A stretch of DNA of 5,266 bases from Spirochaetales bacterium (GTDB lineage Bacteria; Spirochaetota; Spirochaetia; DSM-27196; SLST01). The stretch's first letter is position 1, and each line of letters starts with the position of its first letter. The translations under genes and the position numbers were made by a program. This document shows, piece by piece, positions 1 through 5,266 of the stretch. The DNA is taken from positions 1 to 5,266 of the forward strand of contig JANQQY010000054.1 in NCBI GenBank assembly GCA_028284845.1. Direction: 5' to 3'. The notes beneath the pieces were generated by a model that saw only the letters and a program-made list of their open reading frames with translations, was not told the origin of the DNA and ran no database searches.

Positions 1-490
1 CCGCAAGTACCAGCAGCGCACCCAGGCTCGCCGCGACGACAACACGAACGTTGCCTTCAAGTCCCGTACCGATCAGGAGGCCACCCGACGCTGTGACTCC
101 TGCGGAGAGAATGACGAAGCCTACGCCAAGACCTGCCCCGGAGGAGACACCAAGAATAAAGGGATCCGCCAATCCATTCTTGAAGAGGGTTTGCATCTGA
201 AGGCCTGCAATCCCGAGCGATGCGCCAACAAGAACCGCGGTGATCGCTCGCGGCATGCGAAGCTGCGAGATGATCGGTCCCCACGTTTGGCTTTCCACCT
301 GACGGCCAAGCAGGATGAGAAAGACCGACCGGGGCGGGATAAAGACCGATCCCAGGCCAAGAGAAACGAGAAAGGTGCCGGCTGCGAGCAGGCTCAGGAC
401 GAGAAAGGCCGCGGCAACCCCTCCGGCCCCAAGGCCGGAGGCATCATTTCCCATCGCCGCGCTGAACTCGCGGTTTCCGGGCTGCTTCAT
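1..490 (-). CDS. FecCD-family ABC transporter permease (partial, N-terminal part)
   Basis: This is the inner-membrane channel subunit of a siderophore/heme/vitamin B12-type ABC importer. The reverse strand reads open from ATG at 490 to the window edge, giving about 163 residues; the family is usually about 330-360, so roughly half is present. After a short cytoplasmic N-terminus there is a hydrophobic helix near residues 25-48 (GGVAAAFLVLSLLAAG). The FecCD hallmark follows: RMPRAITAVLVGASLGIAG near 85-103, then LQMQTLFKNGLADPFILGVS and a Gly-rich SSGAGLG. Another hydrophobic segment follows near 130 (GFVILSAG). The gene starts 17 bp after the stop of the substrate-binding protein gene, so the two are almost certainly co-transcribed. 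No good Shine-Dalgarno precedes the ATG, which suggests translational coupling; an internal ATG at codon 13 is an alternative start. The cognate ATPase would be expected beyond the left edge. The family call is firm; the substrate is not determinable. Confidence 0.93.
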   Translation of the reverse strand, partial: MKQPGNREFSAAMGNDASGLGAGGVAAAFLVLSLLAAGTFLVSLGLGSVFIPPRSVFLILLGRQVESQTWGPIISQLRMPRAITAVLVGASLGIAGLQMQTLFKNGLADPFILGVSSGAGLGVGFVILSAGVTASGGLLIGTGLEGNVRVVVAASLGALLVLA

Positions 491-507
491 TGTCAGCGGA
501 CCGTGGA

Positions 508-1791
508 CTACTGCCCGGGGAAGGGGCTGATGCCCATATAGGTGATCGTGTGATCTGGAACCAGTTCAGGATAGACCTGAGCAACAATGTCCTGAAGCAG
601 AAGGTCCGGTCGTAGCGCTCCCGAGAAGAAGTACTCGTACACTCCGTCGCGTACGCTTACACCTTCGGCGTCGTTTGCGATGATCTGATTCGTCTGAAAC
701 GCCTTAAACTCCGCCATCAGAGGACCGGTGTACTTTGGTCCCGGGAAGCTGAACGCCAGAATCCAGTCGGCCTCTGCTCCCAATTCAAACACCTGCTCGA
801 TCGACATCCGGTCGAGTCGCGGCGCGGCGGTTGGATCGGCGAGAACGTTGACAAGTCCCGCGTCCTCCATGATCTGGGCCTGCCACCCAGCTCGGGCAAC
901 GGTACACTCGCCGTTGGTACCGCACTGCGCAAAGATCGCCGTTGGCTTGTTGGGCTGTGATCGCGCTTGAGTTGCAAGCTCGCGGTAGGTGTCGAGGACG
1001 CCTCCCAGGAGTTCGTTCGCCTCGGCCTCCATGTTGAAGGGGAGTGCAATCACTTTCGCCCATTCCGCCCGCCCGAGCACCGTTGTCGAGACCGAGGTCA
1101 GCGTTGGCACGGTAGGAATGCCGAGCTCTGCGAGTCGCTCTACGCCTGCGAGTCCTGCCTCATTGCCAAGAAGCGCGAGCATCGCGTCCGGCGCGCGTGC
1201 GGCGATCGTCTCGTAATCCGCGTTCTGGAGTCCAAACGCGCCGCCGTTTGGCGCGATCTCTCCGGAGTCGATGCGCGCCTGAATGTCGACTGGGAAGACT
1301 CGCGGGAACCCGTGAGTGACGATCCGATCGTCAACTCCAAGGGCAACGGCGGAGGCAAGATCGTCGTTCCTGGTCAGGCCAATGGTCTCGACCGGCACTT
1401 GGAGGACCGTTGCACCCTCAAGCTCTCCGGTCAACTCCGGCACCGGTGTCCCGCACTGGACCATTACCACGCGCTGCGCGCTCATCCCCGGTGTCCGGAG
1501 GTCGGTCCGTACGGTCAGGACCTTGTAGTTGTTCTCGTAGTAAATCTCGAAGTCTCCTGCCTCTTCCACCGAGATCTTGTCCGGAAAGTAGTCGACGTTT
1601 GGATCGTACGTCTCCACACATCCGAATGTGATGTTGCTCCCCGGTACGGCGCTTGCAGCGCCTCCGCTCTGAGTAGCTCTTGCGTCACCAGGTTCGGTCG
1701 TACCCGCGCCCCATGCCGCGGTCGTGGTCAGCCACAATCCTAGGACGAGCCCCCGGATGAGTCTCTTGAACCGCCGGTATCGTATAGACAT
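508..1791 (-). CDS. Periplasmic/secreted ABC transporter substrate-binding protein (siderophore/heme/B12 type, helical backbone)
   Basis: This 427-residue protein would capture the ligand outside the membrane and deliver it to the FecCD permease encoded 17 bp downstream. Residues 1-28 form a Sec signal peptide: basic MSIRYRRFKRLIR, a hydrophobic stretch, and a likely cut after AWG. A low-complexity Gly/Ala/Ser/Thr linker (about 29-52) follows, then two lobes. Family-like elements include YETIAARAPDAMLAL (193-207), the stretch around 215-235 leading from AGVERLAELGIPTV, and a C-terminal lobe ending with LLLQDIVAQVYPEL (397-410). The segment 57-95 (GCVETYDPNVDYFPDKISVE and onward) resembles a subgroup of iron-type binding proteins. 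There is no lipobox cysteine. The only four cysteines are at 58, 113, 290 and 296, and could form two disulfides. The ATG start is secured by GAGGGGG four bases upstream and an in-frame TGA just before it. The SBP role is solid; an iron-chelate or heme ligand is inferred from the FecCD partner and the Fur-family neighbour. Confidence 0.88.
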   Translation of the reverse strand: MSIRYRRFKRLIRGLVLGLWLTTTAAWGAGTTEPGDARATQSGGAASAVPGSNITFGCVETYDPNVDYFPDKISVEEAGDFEIYYENNYKVLTVRTDLRTPGMSAQRVVMVQCGTPVPELTGELEGATVLQVPVETIGLTRNDDLASAVALGVDDRIVTHGFPRVFPVDIQARIDSGEIAPNGGAFGLQNADYETIAARAPDAMLALLGNEAGLAGVERLAELGIPTVPTLTSVSTTVLGRAEWAKVIALPFNMEAEANELLGGVLDTYRELATQARSQPNKPTAIFAQCGTNGECTVARAGWQAQIMEDAGLVNVLADPTAAPRLDRMSIEQVFELGAEADWILAFSFPGPKYTGPLMAEFKAFQTNQIIANDAEGVSVRDGVYEYFFSGALRPDLLLQDIVAQVYPELVPDHTITYMGISPFPGQ

Positions 1792-1813
1792 GAATCCCCC
1801 TCAATTTGATACT
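1785..1813 (+). promoter_or_regulatory. Candidate promoter of the Fur-family gene
   Basis: TAGACA (1785-1790, 5/6 match to the -35 consensus) and GATACT (1808-1813, 4/6 match to the -10) are separated by exactly 17 bp. Transcription would begin near 1820, downstream of the TTG at 1806, which argues that the protein starts later, for example at GTG 1893. The -10 lies inside the palindromic operator, as expected for autorepression. The call is by eye only. Confidence 0.4.
1796..1802 (-). promoter_or_regulatory. Ribosome binding site of the substrate-binding protein gene
   Basis: GAGGGGG on the minus strand lies 4 bases before the ATG at 1791. With an in-frame TGA immediately upstream, it fixes the start and rules out a longer N-terminus carrying a lipobox. 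Confidence 0.6.
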
Positions 1814-1821
1814 TAGTCTCA
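1807..1821. promoter_or_regulatory. Fur-family operator-like palindrome in the divergent promoter region
   Basis: TGATACT-T-AGTCTCA is an inverted repeat of 7-1-7 geometry with 6 of 7 arm pairs matching. A further T/A pair outside (1806/1822) gives TTGA...TCAA. This is the layout of classical Fur, PerR and Zur boxes (known for the family). The site overlaps a candidate -10 of the regulator gene on the plus strand and lies just downstream of the candidate -10 of the binding-protein gene on the minus strand. One bound dimer could therefore silence both. It shares 10 of 15 positions with the palindrome before the ECF operon. Binding by the adjacent regulator is inferred. Confidence 0.6.
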
Positions 1822-1852
1822 ATAATCTCGACACCAACTCCCGCGCCGTCAA
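1822..1852 (-). promoter_or_regulatory. Candidate promoter of the substrate-binding protein/permease operon
   Basis: On the minus strand TTGACG (1852-1847, 5/6 match to -35) is followed by an AT-rich GAGATTAT. The -10 could be GATTAT (1827-1822, 4/6, spacer 19) or GAGATT (1829-1824, spacer 17, poorer match). The expected start would be near 1815, inside the 7-1-7 palindrome. The non-ideal spacing keeps confidence low. Confidence 0.35.
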
Positions 1853-1892
1853 GCGCTGGCCACCGCCAGTCACGAAGCCGTATAGTCTTCAT

Positions 1893-2351
1893 GTGCACAG
1901 TGACGTGGGTTCAACCGCTGAGACGGTCGCGTCGGCCCTGGCGAGACTCCGAGAGTCGACACTCCGGGTCACGACCCCTCGACGTACCATCATCGAAGTG
2001 CTTGCTCATTCCGAGCGCCACCTGACATCGGCTGAAATTCTCCATCAGGTTGACAGACTTGGCGGTCGCATTGGCCGCGCATCGGTCTTTCGCGCGCTCG
2101 ACACTCTGGTGCGCTTGGGGATCGCTCGGCCAACGTTTGCGGGCTCCCGAGGACCCGCCTACTACTTGGTGCCGGACGATGGTCATCACGCGCACCTCGT
2201 CTGCACCAGCTGCGGACGCGTCGAAGAGCTGTCGGAGTGCGTCGTTGACATCTCCGGCGTCGATATCGACAACGAGTACGGCATTGAACCGACGAGCCAC
2301 CTCCTTGAGTTCTATGGGCTCTGCCACACCTGCAAGGCAGAGATCTACTGA
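1893..2351 (+). CDS. Fur-family metal-responsive transcriptional regulator
   Basis: This is a cytoplasmic metal-sensing repressor of about 152 residues from the GTG at 1893, typical Fur length. The frame stays open back to a TTG at 1806, but that TTG lies in the operator, so the later start is preferred; GTG 1905 is also possible. The N-terminal winged helix carries TPRRTIIEVL, HLTSAEI and the recognition helix GRASVFRALDTL (about 61-72). The dimerisation and metal domain has HHAHLVCTSCGRVEE (98-112) and HLLEFYGLCHTC (136-147). The CxxC pairs 104/107 and 144/147 are the structural zinc site; H98, H99, H101 and H136 are likely regulatory ligands. Where E. coli Fur has HHDH, this protein has HHAH. 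There is no cysteine a few residues before the His cluster, unlike actinobacterial Zur. Iron-type Fur is therefore slightly favoured over Zur, but metal specificity is unproven. The gene is divergent from the binding-protein gene and followed by the ECF operon. Confidence 0.9.
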   Translation: MHSDVGSTAETVASALARLRESTLRVTTPRRTIIEVLAHSERHLTSAEILHQVDRLGGRIGRASVFRALDTLVRLGIARPTFAGSRGPAYYLVPDDGHHAHLVCTSCGRVEELSECVVDISGVDIDNEYGIEPTSHLLEFYGLCHTCKAEIY

Positions 2352-2425
2352 GGTCCAGGTGGCGGTGCGTCGTCGCGCTCCTAACTCGTGTAGCACTATC
2401 GCCGGTTGCAATCGCTTCCCATTCA

Positions 2426-2452
2426 TTGACAAGCACTCCAAGCCCTGATACG
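2426..2452 (+). promoter_or_regulatory. Candidate promoter of the ECF operon
   Basis: TTGACA (2426-2431) matches the -35 consensus perfectly. The -10 is less clear: GATACG (2447-2452) at 15 bp spacing resembles the GATACT proposed for the regulator promoter, while 17 bp spacing would give the poor TACGTC. Either places the transcription start in or next to the palindrome at 2453-2467. Confidence 0.45.
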
Positions 2453-2467
2453 TCATACGAAGTATGA
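2453..2467. promoter_or_regulatory. Fur-family operator-like palindrome before the ECF operon
   Basis: TCATACG-A-AGTATGA has 7-1-7 geometry with 6 of 7 arm pairs matching; the inner 6-bp arms (TCATAC/GTATGA) are perfect. It is 10/15 identical to the palindrome at 1807-1821. An additional half-site, TGATACG (2446-2452), directly abuts it, so the region could bind more than one dimer. Its place over the -10/start region fits repression. Regulation by the adjacent Fur-family protein is inferred from the shared motif. Confidence 0.55.
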
Positions 2468-2471
2468 TCTC

Positions 2472-2476
2472 GGAGG
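2472..2476 (+). promoter_or_regulatory. Ribosome binding site of the S-component gene
   Basis: GGAGG lies 6 bases before GTG 2483. This strong Shine-Dalgarno selects the GTG as the start; the protein then begins MADKLEIRDLITIG, as family members do. Confidence 0.75.
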
Positions 2477-2482
2477 CCTTTT

Positions 2483-3070
2483 GTGGCAGATAAGCTTGAA
2501 ATTCGAGACCTGATAACCATCGGTATCTTTTCCGCGGTTTACCTGGTCGTCTACATCGTTCTTTCAGCGGTTCTCTTCACGCCGTTCCTCTTCCTGTTGA
2601 TTCTCCCCATTGGGGCGCTCCTTATGGGCCCGGTCTACATGCTGCTGATTGCTCGGGCGGGGAAGCCGCTCGCGATCACCTTTTTGGCGACCCTCACGGC
2701 TGTGGTTGCCGGGCTCTTGGTCTACGGCAACCTGCTGATTGCTGCGGTGAACTTTGGCTTTGGTATGCTTGCCGAGCTGATCGCCTACCTTGGCAAGTAC
2801 AAGAAGTTTGGCTGGCTGACCGCCAGCTATTCGGCGATGTCGCTCTGGGTCGTCGGCCAGGTAGGAGCGTTCTGGGTCGCACCGGCCTACATGCGCGAAC
2901 TCACGATCACCTCCGGCTACGACGCGCCCTACGCAGATGGCGTGCTCGCCCTCGCGACGCCGTTCAACCTCGCACTCATCCTCATTGGTACGGTGATCGC
3001 TGCGATCGTGAGCGCCTCTATTGCTCAGCGCATGCTTACCAAGCACTTCAAGCGAGCCGGCATAGCGTAG
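2483..3070 (+). CDS. ECF transporter S component, MptD/Trep_Strep-type
   Basis: This is the substrate-binding membrane subunit of an energy-coupling factor importer. The 195 residues are very hydrophobic, with about six helices: near 11-32, 34-56, 63-81, 84-103, 113-136 and 155-182. The opening KLEIRDLITIGIFSAVYLVV and the following LPIGALLMGPVYMLL are characteristic of the MptD/Trep_Strep putative S components (family recalled from knowledge, not searched). Hydrophilic loops lie near 104-110 (GKYKKFG) and 137-154. Helix 1 carries small residues (G14, S17, A18) of the sort S components use to contact EcfT. The gene opens an operon with EcfT (32-bp gap) and EcfA (4-bp gap), so it has its own dedicated energising module. 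The ligand is not evident; the Fur-family regulator, shared operator motif and FecCD-type importer nearby point to iron, heme or a metal chelate. Confidence 0.82.
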   Translation: MADKLEIRDLITIGIFSAVYLVVYIVLSAVLFTPFLFLLILPIGALLMGPVYMLLIARAGKPLAITFLATLTAVVAGLLVYGNLLIAAVNFGFGMLAELIAYLGKYKKFGWLTASYSAMSLWVVGQVGAFWVAPAYMRELTITSGYDAPYADGVLALATPFNLALILIGTVIAAIVSASIAQRMLTKHFKRAGIA

Positions 3071-3102
3071 CAAGTAGGCGGAGAGCGAGCGCGCAACCAA
3101 CC

Positions 3103-3774
3103 ATGACACTTGATCCTCGAACCAAATTCGCGATGCTCATCCTTGCGAACGTGATCGTGCTCAGCTTTGCGGCGCCGGTGTTTATCTGGGTCATGGTTGC
3201 CCTCGGCCTTCTCTTGCTTCTTCTATCGCGCAAGCCGAAGGTCGTGATCGCGGTTGGAGTGATGTACGGTGCTATCTATCTTGGGAACGCTCTCTTCCAG
3301 ATGACCGGTCCGGCCGTCCAGTCGGTCTGGGCCGCAATATCGATCCCAATCGTCTACTTCCTGCCGTTCCTCATCTATGCCGCCCTCCTTGGGTCGACAA
3401 CGAGCATTGGTGAGGCGTCGGCGGCTCTGCACCGGACGCGGATTCCCGTTCGCGCGACGGTTCCACTCCTTGTCTTTTTTCGGTTTGTGCCGACGATTGG
3501 TCGGGAGTTTCGAAGCATTCGGGTCGCCATGCGCCTCCGTGGGAGCATTGGCCGAGGTAACCCCTTTCGGGCACTCGAGTACTTGCTTGTGCCCCTCCTC
3601 TTTAGTCTCGTGCGAACCGGTGAGGAGCTCACCGTCGCCGCACTCACCCGTGGGCTTGGCCTAAAGAACGATCGCACCCATGTCTCTGACCCGCGCATTC
3701 GTGCCCTCGACGTCGGGCTCGTTCTTGTTCTTGCTGCTCTCCTCGTAGCCGCGCTCCTGACGCGCAGTAGGTAG
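3103..3774 (+). CDS. ecfT: ECF transporter transmembrane coupling protein EcfT
   Basis: This membrane scaffold transmits ATPase movement to the S component. It is 223 residues long, on the short side of the usual 230-270. It begins with MTLDPRTKFAMLI, the typical EcfT opening. Hydrophobic helices lie near 9-23, 25-41, 46-64 and 78-97, with a C-terminal one near 202-220. The cytoplasmic region 105-190 holds the two coupling motifs that dock in the ATPase grooves: AMRLRG (142-147) and AALTRG (179-184). Both fit AxxxRG, the known EcfT signature. The start is ATG 3103. A GGAG occurs only about 19 bases upstream, so ribosome recognition looks weak, and coupling to the upstream gene is possible. 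It ends 4 bp before the ATPase gene. The family call is secure from the paired motifs and the neighbours. Confidence 0.93.
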   Translation: MTLDPRTKFAMLILANVIVLSFAAPVFIWVMVALGLLLLLLSRKPKVVIAVGVMYGAIYLGNALFQMTGPAVQSVWAAISIPIVYFLPFLIYAALLGSTTSIGEASAALHRTRIPVRATVPLLVFFRFVPTIGREFRSIRVAMRLRGSIGRGNPFRALEYLLVPLLFSLVRTGEELTVAALTRGLGLKNDRTHVSDPRIRALDVGLVLVLAALLVAALLTRSR

Positions 3775-3778
3775 TCTT

Positions 3779-5191
3779 GTGATTCGATTGGCTAACGTCA
3801 GCTTCGCCTATGGCACGTCCGATGTGCAAGCGCTGAGGGAAATCGATCTTGAGATCAAAGAGGGAGAGGTAGTGCTCCTCTCCGGGCCGTCCGGATGCGG
3901 AAAGTCGACCTTGATCCGATTGATGAACGGTATTGTACCGCACCATCACCACGGCACGCTTACCGGCGAGTGTGAGATTAATGGACATCGCCTGGAGGAT
4001 GTGACCGTACAGGAACTCTCTGCGACCGTGAGCACCGTCTTCCAGAATCCAAAATCTCAGTTCTTCAACCTGAACACTACCGAGGAACTCCTCTTTGGCT
4101 GTAGCAACCATGGCGTGCCTCGGGAGGAGATGCTCGAGCGGCTTGAGGTGATGAAGGAAGAGCTGGGAATCGGGCATCTGGTTGACCGCAGCATCTTTGG
4201 GCTCTCCGGCGGCGAGAAGCAGAGGATCGCCCTTGCCGGCGCCGCGCTGATGCAGCCGCGGCTGCTCCTGCTCGACGAGCCTAGTTCGAACCTGGATGCC
4301 AAGACGATCGAGGTCGTTGTTTCGATGCTTCGCGCGATGAAGGAACGCGGAACAACGATCGTCGTCGCGGAGCATCGACTCTACTACCTGCTCGGGCTCT
4401 GCGATCGGATTGTCTACATCAATAGTGGGCGCATTGAACGAGAGCTCTCTCCACAGGAGCTTCTCTCAGTGGGGAACGACGAGCGGGTTCGCCTTGGTCT
4501 GAGAAGCATTCGACGCCCTGAGCTGCCGGAGCCCGTCGATCCGCCGGTTGCCGATGCAGCGGTTCGAGTTGCAGGCCTTCAGGTTTCATACCGTGATCGG
4601 ATTGCCGTTGATATCGCCGATCTGAAGATTCCCAGGCAGACCGTTGTGGCGATTACCGGCCCGAACGGCTCCGGAAAGACAACGCTCGCGATGACGCTTG
4701 CAGGCGTCAATCGAGCCTCAGGCGAGATCGGTGCCGCCGGCGCAAGCCTCAGGCGACGCGCGCTCATGAGGCGAACCTACGTCGTTATGCAAGACGTCAA
4801 CTACCAGCTGATCACCGAGTCGGTCCTCGAGGAGCTTGAGTCGGCCCGCCGCGAGGATGACTCCACGGAGGCGATGGAACTCCTTCGGCATCTCGGGCTC
4901 GCCGAAGTCTGTGAACAGCACCCTCTCGCACTCTCCGGAGGGCAGAAGCAGCGCGTCTCCGTAGCCACGGCGATCTACCTAAAGAAGCGATTTCTCATTT
5001 TTGACGAGCCGACGAGCGGCCTCGATCACGGGCGGATGTTGCAGTTTGCTCAGCTGATCGAACGCATTCGTGGAGATATGGAACTGCTTGCGATCATCAC
5101 ACACGACGTTGAGCTGATTCACGCGTGCTGCGATTACGTGATCGAGATGGGTGAGGGTCGAGTGGTCCGGCAGTACGGCATTAAGCGATAG
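3779..5191 (+). CDS. ecfA: ECF transporter ATPase with two fused nucleotide-binding domains (EcfA)
   Basis: This cytoplasmic ATPase powers the ECF importer. The 470 residues contain two complete ABC domains, replacing the separate EcfA1 and EcfA2 of other organisms. Domain 1 has Walker A GPSGCGKST (36-44), Q-loop FQNP (88-91), signature LSGGEKQR (142-149), Walker B LLLLDEP (162-168), D-loop SSNLD (169-173) and H-loop EHR (198-200). A linker (about 240-262) rich in Pro, Glu and Arg follows. Domain 2 has Walker A GPNGSGKTT (294-302), Q-loop MQD (337-339), signature LSGGQKQR (385-392), Walker B FLIFDEP (405-411), D-loop TSGLD (412-416) and H-loop THD (441-443). All catalytic elements look intact in both halves. 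A four-His run (55-58) follows domain 1's Walker helix. The GTG start is 4 bp after the ecfT stop, with AGG seven bases upstream, indicating tight co-translation. Confidence 0.95.
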   Translation: MIRLANVSFAYGTSDVQALREIDLEIKEGEVVLLSGPSGCGKSTLIRLMNGIVPHHHHGTLTGECEINGHRLEDVTVQELSATVSTVFQNPKSQFFNLNTTEELLFGCSNHGVPREEMLERLEVMKEELGIGHLVDRSIFGLSGGEKQRIALAGAALMQPRLLLLDEPSSNLDAKTIEVVVSMLRAMKERGTTIVVAEHRLYYLLGLCDRIVYINSGRIERELSPQELLSVGNDERVRLGLRSIRRPELPEPVDPPVADAAVRVAGLQVSYRDRIAVDIADLKIPRQTVVAITGPNGSGKTTLAMTLAGVNRASGEIGAAGASLRRRALMRRTYVVMQDVNYQLITESVLEELESARREDDSTEAMELLRHLGLAEVCEQHPLALSGGQKQRVSVATAIYLKKRFLIFDEPTSGLDHGRMLQFAQLIERIRGDMELLAIITHDVELIHACCDYVIEMGEGRVVRQYGIKR

Positions 5192-5197
5192 GCGTAG

Positions 5198-5203
5198 TAG
5201 ACT
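5198..5203 (+). promoter_or_regulatory. Possible -10 element of a leaderless transcript
   Basis: TAGACT fits the TANNNT -10 pattern and ends 8 bases before the ATG at 5212. No Shine-Dalgarno precedes that ATG, so transcription could start at or just before the start codon. No convincing -35 is seen; the call is weak. Confidence 0.2.
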
Positions 5204-5211
5204 CGGCCTAC

Positions 5212-5266
5212 ATGCCAAAAATCATCGCAATCGAGTTTGCTATCCTCACCGGCCGCCGGCCGCGCT
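5212..5266 (+). CDS. Start of a possible unidentified gene (cut by the window edge)
   Basis: An ATG 20 bp after the ecfA stop opens a frame that stays open to the end, giving 18 residues: MPKIIAIEFAILTGRRPR. No Shine-Dalgarno precedes it. The alternating hydrophobic opening looks like a beta strand followed by a short basic turn. With so little sequence neither function nor reality as a gene can be established; it might be a further operon member or an unrelated gene. Confidence 0.35.
   Translation, partial: MPKIIAIEFAILTGRRPR

Larger units (their letters stand above)
2352..2482. other. Intergenic region between the regulator and the ECF operon
   Basis: This 131-bp gap holds no credible gene. 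Its first half (GC-rich, about 2352-2420) has no hairpin followed by a T-run, so no intrinsic terminator is evident and readthrough from the regulator gene is possible. The second half carries a TTGACA hexamer, the TCATACGAAGTATGA palindrome and a strong Shine-Dalgarno, listed separately. No cobalamin or other riboswitch core was recognised. Confidence 0.6.

Noticed and set aside
191..541. 116-codon plus-strand frame
   Set aside because: It is the complement of the FecCD permease N-terminus. Its translation is rich in charged residues and lacks features; the reverse strand shows the FecCD signature instead.
967..1743. 258-codon open frame on the plus strand, opposite the binding-protein gene
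   Set aside because: It is antisense to a well-supported SBP coding frame. Its translation is Arg/Cys/His-rich with no domain pattern, typical of a shadow frame in high-GC DNA.
2352..2420. Possible terminator after the Fur-family gene
   Set aside because: GC-rich stretches are present, but no stable inverted repeat followed by a T-run could be found.
1911..2456. 181-codon minus-strand frame and an overlapping 176-codon one (1990-2520)
   Set aside because: Both are antisense to the Fur-family gene, which shows all the expected HTH and zinc motifs.
2352..2482. Possible cobalamin or other riboswitch before the ECF operon
   Set aside because: ECF operons are often riboswitch-controlled, but the region is only 131 bp, shows no B12-box or other conserved core, and is better explained by a promoter plus operator.
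3644..4375. 243-codon open frame on the minus strand
   Set aside because: It lies opposite the EcfT C-terminus and the first ATPase domain, whose motifs are intact. The translation has no recognisable motif and no ribosome binding site was seen.

Overview
The window reads as an iron-type (iron, siderophore, heme or related metal chelate) uptake locus from a fairly high-GC bacterium (roughly 58-60% by eye). Two different classes of importer flank, and are probably controlled by, one Fur-family regulator. The phylum cannot be fixed from the sequence. The fused two-domain EcfA and the GTG starts would fit Actinomycetota or Chloroflexota, but this is a weak inference.

Layout, left to right. Minus strand: a FecCD-type permease, cut off by the left edge (490 down to 1), preceded by a secreted substrate-binding protein (1791 down to 508). 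Together they are two parts of a siderophore/heme/B12-type ABC importer; the ATPase would be expected beyond the left edge. Plus strand: a Fur-family metalloregulator (about 1893-2351) divergent from the binding protein. A 131-bp intergenic region with a promoter and an operator-like palindrome follows. Then comes a compact ECF (energy-coupling factor) operon: an MptD/Trep_Strep-type S component (2483-3070), the EcfT transmembrane coupling protein (3103-3774), and a 470-residue EcfA with two fused ATPase domains (3779-5191). The first 18 codons of a possible further gene (from 5212) run off the right edge and cannot be identified.

How they fit together. The 101-bp divergent region and the ecfS leader each hold a 15-bp imperfect palindrome of 7-1-7 geometry, the layout of Fur-family boxes. 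The two sites are 10/15 identical (TNATACNNAGTNTNA). The first overlaps a candidate -10 of the regulator gene and covers the expected transcription start of the binding-protein gene. The second covers the -10/start region behind a perfect TTGACA -35 of the ECF operon. The simplest model is that the Fur-family protein represses itself and both importers when its metal is plentiful. The S component thus becomes a candidate iron, heme or metallophore transporter, although its family is not reliably assigned to one substrate. No RNA genes, mobile elements, CRISPR arrays or convincing terminators were seen.
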